64,000 nt of DNA from DASREM01 sp035652095 (GTDB taxonomy: Bacteria > Acidobacteriota > Terriglobia > Terriglobales > Acidobacteriaceae): assembly GCA_035652095.1 (NCBI GenBank), contig DASREM010000019.1:40003-104002 (forward strand), in the 5' to 3' direction. Shown here one piece after another: positions 33,920 to 42,423 of the stretch. Numbering within the stretch: the stretch's first letter is position 1; every line of letters starts with the position of its first letter. Made by a program: the position numbers and the translations under genes. The notes beneath the pieces were generated by a model that ran no database searches, was not told where the DNA came from, and saw nothing but the letters and a program-made list of their open reading frames with translations.

Positions 33920-36145
33920 ATGAATTTCGAATACAGGCTGTTTGCGCCAGCGGCGTGTGTTCTGCCCCTTGTTCTCGCTTTGGTCGGTTGCGGCGGTGGA
34001 AGCAACCCTAACTCAGGAAATCAAAACCCGCAAAACCTTTCCCTTGCGGTGACCCTGGCCGGCTCTGGAGCCGGAACGGTTTCCAGTACGCCATCCGGAA
34101 TCAATTGTGGCAGCACCTGCAGCTCTGATTTCGCAGCAGGAACTTCGGTAAAGCTCACTGCGACCCCGGCCGCGGGATCGGTATTTGGCGGCTGGGGAGG
34201 AGCTTGTTCCGGTACCGGCGCCTGCACTGTCACCATGGGGGCCAACGCGAGTGAGTCCGTCACCGCAACCTTCAATCTATCCAGTCAAACCTTTCCCCTG
34301 ACCGTTTCTCTGGCCGGAAACGGTTCGGGAACCGTATCCAGCACTCCCGCCGGAATTAACTGCGGATCCGGATGCACTGCGGATTTCGCGGTCGGGACGG
34401 TGGTGCAATTGTCCGCCACGCCGGCCGTGGGTTCGGCTTTTGCGGGATGGTCAGGAGCCTGCTCCGGGACCGCCACCTGCACGGTAACCGTCAATGCAGC
34501 GAGTTCCGTCACGGCTACTTTTTCGAGTGCAGGAGTGGCCTTGACCGTCACGTTGGCCGGTACGGGAAGCGGGACTGTGACCAGTTCTCCATCCGGTATC
34601 ACCTGCGGTCTGACCTGCAGCGCCAGTTTTGCCGGCGGCACCGTCGTGCAACTTACGGCCTCGCCCAGCACAGGCTCCCGCTTCCTGGCCTGGAGCGGCG
34701 CCTGCTCGGGCACCGGCGCCTGCAGCGTCACCTTGAATGCCGCAAGTTCGGTGACGGCTACCTTCGAGGCGTTCAGTCTGCAATCCATCAATCACATCAT
34801 TTTCATGGCGCAGGAGAATCGCAGCTTCGATCACTACTTCGGCGCGCTCCGCCAGTACTGGGAAGACAACGGATATCCGGATCAGGCATTCGATGGATTG
34901 CCACAATTTCCCATCAGTTCGCCGTCCGGGCCTCCTCCCACAAATCCTGGGTGCGATCCTGCCTTTCCTGAGCCGGCCGATTGCACCATCGATTCCGCGA
35001 GCCCGCAGGTCGCGTCCTATCACCTGTTGACCATGTGCCTGGAGAACCCCAGCCCTTCCTGGAACGAATCACACGTAGCCTGGAACCTCACGAATCCGGT
35101 TTCTCCGACTGCAACCCTGGATGGATACCTCTGGGCGGCGGCGCACGATGGCCGCAATAACGGCTTCTACGATGGAGACGGTGTGCGGGCCATGGGCTAT
35201 TACGATGGAAACGATCTGAATTACTACTACTACATGGCCACACAATTTGCGACCTCCGACCGGTGGTTCTCACCGGTGATGTCGCGGACAGCGCTCAATC
35301 GCATGTATTTGCTGGCCGGAACCTCGCACGGACACGCTTACCCGATCAACACTTCAGGAAGTCCTCAACTCAGCGATCCGATCATTTTCCAGATTCTGCA
35401 GCAGAGCGGCATCAGTTGGAAGATCTACATCCATCCCGGGCCTGATGGGTTAACGGATCCGGCATCGCTTTACAAGCAAAGTTACGTTCAGAATTTCACC
35501 TACGGCGATACCATCTTGAAGACCTATCCGCAGAACATCCTGCCGATCTCGCAGTACTACACCGATGCTCAAAATGGCACTCTGCCGCAGGTGGCAATGA
35601 TCGAACCGGCATCGGAGGTGGCGCTGGATGAGCATCCGGCGGATTTCGACACCAACTCGCCCCCTCACATCCAGGCAGGCGCGCAGTATGTTTCCACTCT
35701 CATCAATGGCTTGATGAGCAGCCCCTCGTGGCAGGACTCGGTCTTCATTTTGACTTACGACGAATTTGGAGGGTTCTACGACCACGTGGCCCCGCAGCCG
35801 ACTGTCAGCCCGGATGGAATCCCTCCCAGTGATCTGCTGCCGGGAGATATCTGCACCAAGGTTACCGGACCGACCTGCGATTTCACCTACACCGGGTATC
35901 GCGTGCCGCTCCTGGTGGTTTCACCCTTTACCAAAAAGAACTACGTCTCGCATACAGTTGCGGACTATACCGCCATCCTGAAGTTCATTGAAACGCGGTT
36001 TGGTTTGCCGAGCTTTACGGCTCGCGATGCCGCTCAGATGGATATGACCGAGTTCTTCGACTTTAGCAACCCGCCATGGCTGGTCCCACCCACCCCGCCG
36101 TTACAGACAACCGGCGGAGCCTGCTACCTGGACCATCTGCCATAG
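33920..36145 (+). CDS. Phospholipase C/acid phosphatase-family lipoprotein with three N-terminal beta repeats
   Basis: 741 aa from the ATG at 33920, which begins a lipoprotein signal (LVLALVGC, lipobox Cys24). The track-style start at 33815 lacks a signal. Three tandem repeats of about 80 residues follow (GSGTVSSTPSGINCG ... GWSGACSGTGACTVT ... SVTATF), each with paired Cys, of the divergent InlB/'bacterial repeat' type. The PF04185 phosphoesterase domain starts at INHIIFMAQENRSFDHYFG and contains DRWFSPVMSRTALNRM, LDEHPADFD and LTYDEFGGFYDHV. Likely surface-anchored, hydrolysing phospholipids or other phosphate esters. Cys pairs suggest disulfides. Confidence 0.92.
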   Translation: MNFEYRLFAPAACVLPLVLALVGCGGGSNPNSGNQNPQNLSLAVTLAGSGAGTVSSTPSGINCGSTCSSDFAAGTSVKLTATPAAGSVFGGWGGACSGTGACTVTMGANASESVTATFNLSSQTFPLTVSLAGNGSGTVSSTPAGINCGSGCTADFAVGTVVQLSATPAVGSAFAGWSGACSGTATCTVTVNAASSVTATFSSAGVALTVTLAGTGSGTVTSSPSGITCGLTCSASFAGGTVVQLTASPSTGSRFLAWSGACSGTGACSVTLNAASSVTATFEAFSLQSINHIIFMAQENRSFDHYFGALRQYWEDNGYPDQAFDGLPQFPISSPSGPPPTNPGCDPAFPEPADCTIDSASPQVASYHLLTMCLENPSPSWNESHVAWNLTNPVSPTATLDGYLWAAAHDGRNNGFYDGDGVRAMGYYDGNDLNYYYYMATQFATSDRWFSPVMSRTALNRMYLLAGTSHGHAYPINTSGSPQLSDPIIFQILQQSGISWKIYIHPGPDGLTDPASLYKQSYVQNFTYGDTILKTYPQNILPISQYYTDAQNGTLPQVAMIEPASEVALDEHPADFDTNSPPHIQAGAQYVSTLINGLMSSPSWQDSVFILTYDEFGGFYDHVAPQPTVSPDGIPPSDLLPGDICTKVTGPTCDFTYTGYRVPLLVVSPFTKKNYVSHTVADYTAILKFIETRFGLPSFTARDAAQMDMTEFFDFSNPPWLVPPTPPLQTTGGACYLDHLP

Positions 36146-36159
36146 CGCAGACGCTGCGC

Positions 36160-36765
36160 TTACTCTTCCGGATTTTCGTCGCGGTTTGCTTCCGGCACCA
36201 GTGGAAGCTGCGAAACCCCGTTGAGCAAGCTGCGTTCCTGGGGAGAAAAGTTCTTGAAGCGGTCCGATTGCAGGGCTTGCTGGCGCTGGTCGGGCGGCAT
36301 ATTGCGTAAATCCCGGATCGCGCCCTCCATGGTTTGGCGTCGCTCCGGAGGCATCTGCTGCAACTGCTGGAACAGTTGCCGGGCATTCTGCTTCTGGTCC
36401 GGAGTGAGGTGCTCCCAGGTTTCCATGCGGTTCAAAATCCGCTGCTGCTGCTGCTGAGGAAGACTGTTGAACCGTTGCAGGCGCTGCCGCAGTTGCTGCT
36501 GGCGCTCCGGAGGGAGATCGCGGAATTGAGGATCGTTGTCGAGCGCCTTCTGCTGCTGTTGTGGCGGAAGATCTTTATAGCGTCGCAGCCAGTCCCCCGC
36601 ATGATGTTGCGGCTGGCGTTGTTGCTGCCGCTGCTGCTGAGGACGGCCCTGGCGCTGGTCGTTTCGTTCGCGGCGATTCTGGGCCAGGCTGGGGGAAGCG
36701 CTTGCCAACAGCAGCGCCAAGCCGGCCAGAGCCGCCATCGTCATCTTCGTGTTGAGCCTTCCCAC
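36160..36765 (-). CDS. DUF3106-like Gln-rich exported protein
   Basis: A GTG at 36765 gives MGRLNTK before a hydrophobic signal (AALAGLALLLASASPSLAQ). TTG 36783 and ATG 36744 are alternatives. About 201 aa; Gln/Arg-rich. Repeated units contain LPPERQQQLRQRLQRFNSLP, matching the DUF3106 pattern of repeated LPP/P-x-x-R-Q helices. It follows the anti-sigma gene and is probably the third gene of the sigma operon. Possibly a periplasmic stress sensor of the CpxP/zinc-resistance type; function unproven. Confidence 0.82.
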   Translation of the reverse strand: MGRLNTKMTMAALAGLALLLASASPSLAQNRRERNDQRQGRPQQQRQQQRQPQHHAGDWLRRYKDLPPQQQQKALDNDPQFRDLPPERQQQLRQRLQRFNSLPQQQQQRILNRMETWEHLTPDQKQNARQLFQQLQQMPPERRQTMEGAIRDLRNMPPDQRQQALQSDRFKNFSPQERSLLNGVSQLPLVPEANRDENPEE

Positions 36766-36788
36766 TTCCTCCCCCTCGTCCAACCCGG

Positions 36789-37262
36789 CTACGGGTTGGC
36801 GGTCACGTCCTGCTGCACTTGCAGGTCGTCAAGAACGTCAAAGTCCGAATACAAGTCATCGTTTTTGTCTAAAGCCTGCAAATCGGCAACCGCACTGCCG
36901 GTTTCGATGACCTTTGCAGATTCCACGGCAGGCTTGGTCGAGTTATGTCCGGTGTACACCAGCGTGACACTTGCCACCATCAGCAACGCGAAAGAGAGTG
37001 CCAGCGCGGGCTTGCGGAACCATTGCATGAAACCCCGCTTCTGCTGCATCTCCTCGCGCAAGCGGGCCTGCAGACGGGTGTCGAAGAACGGGGAAGGCTC
37101 CGGGACCTCCCACTCGTCGAGTACCGCCATGGTCTGGCGGAACTCATTCAGCGTGGCCGCGCATTCGACGCAGCCATGCAGGTGCTCCGACACATCCGGC
37201 GTGACCTCGCCCAATCCGGCGGCCAGGTCCGGCAACATTTCGCGAACGTCATGGCAAGTCAT
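36789..37262 (-). CDS. Anti-sigma factor with zinc-finger (zf-HC2-like) domain
   Basis: 157 aa from the ATG at 37262 (AGGA about 8 nt upstream, overlapping the sigma stop). The N-terminal ASD carries CHDVREMLPDLAAG and HLHGCVECAATL (HxxxCxxC zinc motif). One transmembrane helix (PALALSFALLMVASVTLVYT) leads to a periplasmic tail rich in Asp. The arrangement fits a membrane-bound anti-sigma factor that binds the upstream ECF sigma factor. Confidence 0.9.
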   Translation of the reverse strand: MTCHDVREMLPDLAAGLGEVTPDVSEHLHGCVECAATLNEFRQTMAVLDEWEVPEPSPFFDTRLQARLREEMQQKRGFMQWFRKPALALSFALLMVASVTLVYTGHNSTKPAVESAKVIETGSAVADLQALDKNDDLYSDFDVLDDLQVQQDVTANP

Positions 37263-37272
37263 AAGACTGTCC

Positions 37273-38031
37273 TCATACAAATTCTTTAAGCTGCGTCCGC
37301 AGCGTTTCGTATGCGCGGAACAGCAGCGACTTCGTGGCGGATTCACTTAGCTTCAAAGCCTCAGCGATCTCGCGATAATCCATCTGCTGGTACTTATGCA
37401 TGATCACTGCAACCTTCTGTCTTTCCGGCAGCGAGTGCACCCGGTTTCGAATCGCCGCCATGCGCTCCCGCTTGAGAATGTTCTCCTCGACCGAAAGCGA
37501 ACTGTCGGGCACATCCATGGGCGTACCGGTTTCCTGGTCCGGTTCATCCAGGCTGACCTGATTTTCGGGGCGCTCGTGGCGCGTGTCGCGGGCGTGATTG
37601 ACTGCCAGGTTGGTCGCAATCCGGTAGAGCCAGGTGGTGAACTTCGCGCTGGCCTCGTAGCTCTCACGCGAGCGATAGACCCGCAGAAAAACCTCCTGGG
37701 CGAGATCCTCGGCCACCGCCGAATTGTGAGTCATGCGGTACATGAAGTTCACCATCGCCCTGCGATACTTTTGGACCAGGAATTCGAAGGCAGACTCGTC
37801 GCCAGCCTTGGCGCGCAACATCACCTCGGCGTCGCTCATGCCGGAGGGCTCGGCTTCCAGGGCGGCGTGGCGGGGGGCACTTGCCATCGCGAGCAACCCG
37901 CGATCCATGGCTACGCTGCTCACATCAGATTGAACCCGTTCCGGGCCAGAAAGTTGCGCTTCGGCCGGCTTCGAGAGACCCCCTTTGGAGGGTGGGTCCG
38001 GCTTCCGGAACAGCTTGGGTCCTAGCGGCAT
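37273..38031 (-). CDS. RNA polymerase ECF sigma factor (RpoE-like)
   Basis: 252 aa with an unusual 60-residue N-terminal extension; an internal Met near residue 42 could be the real start. Region 2: FEFLVQKYRRAMVNFMYRMT, EDLAQEVFLRVYRS, FTTWLYRIATNLAVNHARD. Region 4: LPERQKVAVIMHKYQQMDYR and EIAEALKLSESATKSLLFRA. Followed after 10 nt by its likely anti-sigma factor. Controls envelope or stress genes; its target promoters are not deducible here. Confidence 0.94.
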   Translation of the reverse strand: MPLGPKLFRKPDPPSKGGLSKPAEAQLSGPERVQSDVSSVAMDRGLLAMASAPRHAALEAEPSGMSDAEVMLRAKAGDESAFEFLVQKYRRAMVNFMYRMTHNSAVAEDLAQEVFLRVYRSRESYEASAKFTTWLYRIATNLAVNHARDTRHERPENQVSLDEPDQETGTPMDVPDSSLSVEENILKRERMAAIRNRVHSLPERQKVAVIMHKYQQMDYREIAEALKLSESATKSLLFRAYETLRTQLKEFV

Positions 38032-38143
38032 GAAAGCCTTTCTCGAAGTCGGGGCAGAGACCTCCCCCCCAGGCGCAGCCTAAGGCTACCACGGCCTGGA
38101 AGTAACGGGAAGTGGTTTATATACTACGATTTACGCTCGGTGC

Positions 38144-38180
38144 CCCAGGTTCGCGCCCTGATTTTGGGCGCTAACCTGGG
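38144..38180. repeat. REP-like palindrome
   Basis: 15-nt arms (38144-38158 and 38166-38180) are complementary with one mismatch, beginning CCCAGGTT and ending AACCTGGG, with a 7-nt loop. It lies next to the transposase remnant at 38216-38302. Size, GC-rich stem and the RAYT neighbour fit a REP/BIME element. Confidence 0.7.
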
Positions 38181-38215
38181 CTGAGGAACACTCGTCCCGC
38201 AGGATTCTCGCGGTC

Positions 38216-38302
38216 TCATGACACCCATTCCGATTCGATCTCCACGACTCCGACCTCGCGCAGTGCATAGTGCCGAAAGCTGCTCCACTTCCAATCGGCG
38301 GG
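38216..38302 (-). pseudogene. Remnant of a REP-associated tyrosine transposase (RAYT) C-terminus
   Basis: Minus-strand frame reading PADWKWSSFRHYALREVG then VVEIESEW and a stop. This is the conserved C-terminal tail of Y1-type REP-associated transposases (P..W.WSS..HY...G). The catalytic HUH and Tyr regions are absent, so only a relic of about 28 codons remains. Identification rests on remembered family patterns. Confidence 0.6.
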
Positions 38303-38351
38303 TGCGGGGGGCTGGCCCACCCTTTCCGAATCCAAGAACAAACCGGGTTGC

Positions 38352-38380
38352 CCCATCCTTCGCGGGTTTCCAAGGATGGG
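38352..38380. repeat. Second REP-like hairpin
   Basis: Perfect 9-bp arms CCCATCCTT (38352-38360) and AAGGATGGG (38372-38380), loop of 11 nt. It lies 50 nt upstream (minus-strand sense) of the RAYT remnant, in the same gene-poor stretch 38032-38742. Confidence 0.6.
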
Positions 38381-38508
38381 CACGGTCAGCTGTCGAGCCG
38401 GCTGCCAACGGTGCCCGGCAGTTCGTGCCCACCCTTCGTCACTGGAGCCAAACTCATTCAATCCGCATCACTTAACCAGGAACAAGCCGTCGGCAGTAAG
38501 TACGACGC

Positions 38509-38539
38509 TGTACGTACAAATGTTCCCGCGGGAACATTT
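38509..38539. repeat. 22-bp perfect palindrome with adjoining 10-bp palindrome
   Basis: 38518-38539 is a perfect 22-bp palindrome with core TGTTCCCGCGGGAACA. It shares its first base with TGTACGTACA (38509-38518), another perfect palindrome. It lies between the RAYT relic and tRNA-Val. It could be an operator, a REP-type element or an integration footprint. The rest of 38032-38742 carries no recognisable gene. Confidence 0.75.
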
Positions 38540-38742
38540 TGGCGATTCACCCCGCTTACTCCGACGTAGTGTGCTTTTCGAGCACGGGGGCGGGTCAAGA
38601 CTAAACTGAGCCACTGCCCTTGCGTCCGCTGGCTGGACACCTTCCCGCAAAAACGATAGAGTACCCCAAGTGGTGGACACCGCCCCACCATGGCAATTAC
38701 GCTACGAAAGACGGTGGAAGTTCCCGCCGGGCTGACCTCGCA

Positions 38743-38817
38743 GGGCGCTTAACTCAGCGGTAGAGTGCCATCTTCACACGGTGGAAGTCATAGGTTCGAA
38801 TCCTATAGCGCCCACCA
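38743..38817 (+). tRNA. tRNA-Val (anticodon CAC), CCA encoded
   Basis: 75 nt including CCA. Acceptor GGGCGCT pairs with AGCGCCC. D-arm ACTC/GAGT. Anticodon stem CCATC/GGTGG with loop TTCACAC, giving anticodon CAC after U33. T-arm ATAGG-TTCGAAT-CCTAT. Discriminator A and genomic CCA (38815-38817). All expected invariant positions are in place. Confidence 0.97.
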
Positions 38818-38963
38818 TCTCAAACTATTATCCGGCCCCTGGGGGCGGCTTTCTCGCCGTTCGAAACAGTCGTGTAGGGGCAGCAGCCGGCTGCTCAGGC
38901 CAGCGCCCGGCAGACGGCCCGGCCCCACATAGCGCGCTCAAGAATTCCTTCCCCTCTGCCGAT

Positions 38964-40217
38964 ATGGATCAAGTGAGTTCGCCAGCCTCTGCACCCGTTT
39001 CTGCTTCGCAGTCCATCCGGTATGTGGCGCGCCAGCCGATTCTGACGCGTGAGGAGCAGGTATTCGGCTATGAGTTGCTGTTTCGGGATGGCGTGGAAAC
39101 CTACTTCTGCTCGCCCGACGCCAATGCCGCCGCGCGCAGCACCTTGAACAGTTCATTGCTGATGGGACTGGACACGTTGTGCGATGGCAAGCGCGCATTC
39201 GTGAACTGCACCCACGACGTTCTGCAAGGCGATTACGTTACTCTGCTGCCTTCAGAGCAAGTGGTGGTCGAGATTCTGGAATCCGTAGTCCCAGATTCCG
39301 TGGTCGAAGCCGCATGCATGCGGCTGAAAGAGGCAGGGTACCTGATCGCGCTCGACGACTTCGCCTACGACGATCCTCGCCAAAGCCTCGCCCAATTTGC
39401 CGACATCATCAAGGTGGACCTGCGCGCGACCACGGGCGAACAACGCGCACAAATGGTCCAGCGCTATGGTCCCTGGAAGTCCAGAATGCTGGCCGAAAAA
39501 GTTGAAACCCGCGAAGAGTTTGTCGAAGCCAAGGCCATGGGCTTTCTCTATTTCCAAGGCTACTTTTTTCGCAAGCCCGAGATTCTGAGCGCGCACGATA
39601 TTCCAGAAAACCGTCTGAACTATATGCGCATGCTGCAGGAGGTTTCTCGGCCGGAGTTGGACACGCGCGCGATCGAGAAGCTGATCAAGAGCGAGGCCTC
39701 ACTGTGTTACCGCCTGCTTCGCTATTTGAATTCCGCGATGTTTGCATTCACCTCGGAAATCCACTCGGTGCGCCATGCCCTCTCCATGCTGGGAGAAAGA
39801 GAAGTGCGGCGCTGGATCCGCCTCGCGGCCACGCTCGGGGCAGGGCAGGACCGCTCCAGCGAACTGGTGATCTCGGCCCTGGTGCGAGCGCGGTTTTGTG
39901 AGTTGATTTCTCCGCAGATCAACCACGGGGATTCTGACCTGTTCCTGATGGGCCTGCTTTCCATGATGGATGCCATCCTGGAAATCCCTATCGCCGACGT
40001 GGTCAGCAAGATCGCGCTGGACCGGGAAACCAGGGCCGTGCTGCTGGGCGGAGCCAGTCGTTTGCGGCCGGTCTACCAGTTGATGCTGGCGGAGGAAGCC
40101 GGAGAATGGGAACAGGCCGCTATCCTTGCCCGCTCCCTGCAGCTGGCAGATTCCGATGTGGCTGAACTTTATTGGCAGGCGATGCAGTGGGCGCGGGAGG
40201 TCAGTAAAGGCGCCTGA
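38964..40217 (+). CDS. EAL (degenerate)-HDOD signalling protein, YuxH-like
   Basis: 417 aa from the ATG at 38964. The longer frame starts inside tRNA-Val and is rejected. Residues 20-220 are EAL-like (RQPILTREEQVFGYELLFRD), but the EAL triplet reads ELL and the DDFAYD segment is only partly conserved, so c-di-GMP hydrolysis is unlikely. Residues 225-400 form an HDOD domain (CYRLLRYLNSAMFAF, HALSMLGEREVRRWIRL, MGLLSMMDAIL) without the catalytic HD pair. The pair is found in proteins linked to motility and envelope signalling. Probably binds a nucleotide or protein partner. Confidence 0.92.
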   Translation: MDQVSSPASAPVSASQSIRYVARQPILTREEQVFGYELLFRDGVETYFCSPDANAAARSTLNSSLLMGLDTLCDGKRAFVNCTHDVLQGDYVTLLPSEQVVVEILESVVPDSVVEAACMRLKEAGYLIALDDFAYDDPRQSLAQFADIIKVDLRATTGEQRAQMVQRYGPWKSRMLAEKVETREEFVEAKAMGFLYFQGYFFRKPEILSAHDIPENRLNYMRMLQEVSRPELDTRAIEKLIKSEASLCYRLLRYLNSAMFAFTSEIHSVRHALSMLGEREVRRWIRLAATLGAGQDRSSELVISALVRARFCELISPQINHGDSDLFLMGLLSMMDAILEIPIADVVSKIALDRETRAVLLGGASRLRPVYQLMLAEEAGEWEQAAILARSLQLADSDVAELYWQAMQWAREVSKGA

Positions 40218-40533
40218 ACCTGGCGCGCGGCGTGATCGATCAGGTTACTGAGGTGTGCTCCTGTGCAAAACTAAATGAGTTTGCACTTGCGCGAAATTGG
40301 CCATGGGCGGTACCATCACTGTGTTCCCAGTGGCCACGCTCCCTAGCGGGCCCTCCGCGCCCACCGGCTCCAGGCGCCTAACGGACAACGAGATCATTCA
40401 AGAGTTCCAGCCGCAATGGTGTACCCGCACACACTGTGTACGTGCGCAGGGCGGAACCCACGATAAGGACCAGTGAGAACAAGAAGTTTACCCTTCGGCA
40501 AAAATTGAATAGCAGAACTGCAACGAGACCCAT
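40218..40533. other. Intergenic region with one hairpin
   Basis: 316 nt without a gene. GTGCAAAACT (40263-40272) and AGTTTGCAC (40278-40286) form a hairpin with a one-base bulge about 45 nt after the EAL/HDOD stop, possibly terminating it, but without a U-run. Nothing else recognised. Confidence 0.4.
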
Positions 40534-41187
40534 ATGAATGTTGGACCCGGACATTCCTCCGGAGGTGGTGGAGGAAGAAACAGACGTCGGCGCGGCCGTC
40601 GTCCGCCCAATCGCGGCGGACAACCGGGCCGTGACCGGCAGCAGCATGGCGGCATCTATACCGCCCCCATGGACCACAACTATCGCTCCTCGCAGCAGGG
40701 GGGCGGAGGCGCACGGCAGGGACGCGGCGGACGCGCCGGCTTTGGTCCGTCCTACTCGCCGGTCGAACCTGAGCCGCTCCCGCACCGCGAAGATGCGAAT
40801 TCGCGTATTTTTGCTTTCGTGGATGACTTGTTTTTCCTGGCCAAGATCCAGGAAACAGCACGCAAGTTGAATGTGAAGGTCGAATTCGTCAAAACCGAAA
40901 AAGACCTGATGGAGAAGATGAAGCAGAATGGCGAAGAAAAACCTTCGCTGATCATTTTCGACCTCAACAACGCGAATGCCAAGCCGCTGACCCTGATTCC
41001 CAAGCTCAAAACCAAGCTGAAGAAGGGAACCTCCATCATCGGATTCCTTTCCCATGTACAGGGCGATCTTAAGCAGAAAGCGCACGAGGTTGGCTGCGAC
41101 ATGGTGTTGCCGCGTTCCGCTTTTTCGCAGAACCTGCCGCAGTTGCTGCGCCGGCATGGCGCCTCTGAAGACGAAGCCGTCGTATAG
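40534..41187 (+). CDS. Receiver-like domain protein with RG-rich disordered N-terminus
   Basis: 217 aa. Residues 1-85 are disordered and very basic, with RG/RGG clusters (GGRNRRRRGRRPPNRGG and GGGGARQGRGGRAGFG), typical of nucleic-acid-binding tails. Residues 90-208 fit a CheY-like fold: acidic pocket VDDLFF, phospho-acceptor Asp143 in LIIFDLN, Ser173 at the Thr/Ser switch position, and Arg194 in VLPRSAF where receivers have Lys. The missing Lys suggests altered or no phosphotransfer. No kinase adjacent. Possibly an RNA-binding or condensate-forming regulator; inference. Confidence 0.82.
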   Translation: MNVGPGHSSGGGGGRNRRRRGRRPPNRGGQPGRDRQQHGGIYTAPMDHNYRSSQQGGGGARQGRGGRAGFGPSYSPVEPEPLPHREDANSRIFAFVDDLFFLAKIQETARKLNVKVEFVKTEKDLMEKMKQNGEEKPSLIIFDLNNANAKPLTLIPKLKTKLKKGTSIIGFLSHVQGDLKQKAHEVGCDMVLPRSAFSQNLPQLLRRHGASEDEAVV

Positions 41188-41196
41188 GGACGCAGT

Positions 41197-41538
41197 CTAG
41201 CCGGGCGGCCACCCCAGGTGGCGTCCGCCGATCAGGTGCACGTGCAAGTGAAACACGGACTGCCCTGCCCCCGGTCCCACGTTTAGCACCGTGCGATAGC
41301 CGTTCTCAATACTGCGCTGCCGCGCGATGTTGGCGGCTGCCAGGTGGCAGCGCCCGACTACCTCTGCATCTTCTTCTCCCGCTTCCTTGAGCCCGCGAAT
41401 ATGCTTCTTTGGCACCACCAGGACGTGTGTTGGTCCTTGCGGATTGATGTCCTCGAACGCGAAGGTGTGCTCATCCTCGTAGACTTTTTGCGCAGAGATT
41501 TCGCCGCGAATGATCCGGCAGAATAGACAGTCGTTCAT
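41197..41538 (-). CDS. HIT-family (histidine triad) nucleotide hydrolase
   Basis: 113 aa from the ATG at 41538 (AGGAAG upstream). N-terminal CLFCRIIRGEI, central VPKKHIRGLKEA and catalytic triad VFHLHVHLIGG (HxHxHxx). Length matches Hint-type purine nucleoside phosphoramidases. Convergent with the receiver-like gene. Confidence 0.95.
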   Translation of the reverse strand: MNDCLFCRIIRGEISAQKVYEDEHTFAFEDINPQGPTHVLVVPKKHIRGLKEAGEEDAEVVGRCHLAAANIARQRSIENGYRTVLNVGPGAGQSVFHLHVHLIGGRHLGWPPG

Positions 41539-41616
41539 GGGGCTTCCTGCGCTCAATGATACGACGGCCAGGATCATTCGGCGAGATCGCGCCGATGGTT
41601 CGACGCAGGAGGTTGC

Positions 41617-42423
41617 TTAGCGGCAGAAGTTCTGTATCTCAGGCGTCGGCGGCGCCGGTACAGGATTGAACTCTCCATTCCATCCCGTGCAGCCGCGCGC
41701 CACCGCAGCGCGAGTCACTGTCTGTTGCAGGTCGCGAGCTTTGTTCTTGGCCGCATCGATCTGGTTGGTAGACAAGTCCGCGTTCAGAAGCTGCAGGTCT
41801 GCGGCAGCGGGCTGGTATCCAGCCTGGAAGCTGAGCAGCAGCCAGACGTATGCCTGGTTCTTGTCCGCGGTAACACCCTGTCCTTCTTTCAAGAGGTGGC
41901 CGAATTGCGCTTGCGCCTGGGGTAAGCCCTGGTTGGCCGACTTGCGGAAAAGCTCCGCGGCTTTCAAATAGTCGTTGCGCTCAAGTTTCACCATTCCCAA
42001 CAGGTATTGGCCGTAGGGATCACCTTGGCTGGCGGACTTCTGCAGCCAGGTTTCAGCAGCGCTCAGGTCGCGTTGAACTCCAGAACCGGTGTAATAAAGA
42101 CGGCCCAGTAACCACTCGGCAACGCGGTCGTTCTGCTTGGTTGCTTTCATATACCAGTCCGCGGCCGTTGTGTAATTTTGCGGGACCTTGATGCCGCTGT
42201 CGTAAAAATATCCAACGACGACCTGGGCGGGCGCATATCCGAGTTCGGCGGAGCGGCGCAGGTAATCCAACGCGTCAAGGTCATCGGTTCCGATGCCGAC
42301 GCCCATCAGCGCGTTCATCCCCTTCTCAAACAGACGAGGCGCATCGGTTCCGAGCGTGGTGTTTTGGCCGTTCGCGATTCCTGCGAGAGCGCAGGCCAGG
42401 ACAAGCACAGATATGCGGCGCAT
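41617..42423 (-). CDS. Exported Sel1-repeat (SLR) protein
   Basis: 268 aa from the ATG at 42423 (GGAGAA upstream). Signal peptide MRRISVLVLACALAGIANG. Sel1-like repeats from residue 40 (APAQVVVGYFYDSGIKVPQN, AEWLLGRLYYTGSGVQRD, AQAQFGHLLKEGQGVTAD). C-terminus with a CX-type pair (GCTG ... FCR). SLR proteins act as periplasmic or cytosolic scaffolds. It follows rlpA on the same strand with a 92-nt gap. Confidence 0.88.
   Translation of the reverse strand: MRRISVLVLACALAGIANGQNTTLGTDAPRLFEKGMNALMGVGIGTDDLDALDYLRRSAELGYAPAQVVVGYFYDSGIKVPQNYTTAADWYMKATKQNDRVAEWLLGRLYYTGSGVQRDLSAAETWLQKSASQGDPYGQYLLGMVKLERNDYLKAAELFRKSANQGLPQAQAQFGHLLKEGQGVTADKNQAYVWLLLSFQAGYQPAAADLQLLNADLSTNQIDAAKNKARDLQQTVTRAAVARGCTGWNGEFNPVPAPPTPEIQNFCR

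Noticed and set aside
36334..37350. 338-codon plus-strand frame opposite the DUF3106 and anti-sigma genes
   Set aside because: Its Leu-rich sequence mirrors the Gln-rich repeats of the real gene.
38560..38700. Possible insertion-sequence ends (repeated TGGACACC, GAGCCACTGCCC)
   Set aside because: The resemblance to IS termini is weak, no transposase or target duplication is visible, and only two short copies occur.
38781..38963. Extended N-terminus of the EAL/HDOD protein
   Set aside because: It begins inside tRNA-Val and the added 61 residues have no domain similarity; the ATG at 38964 is preferred.
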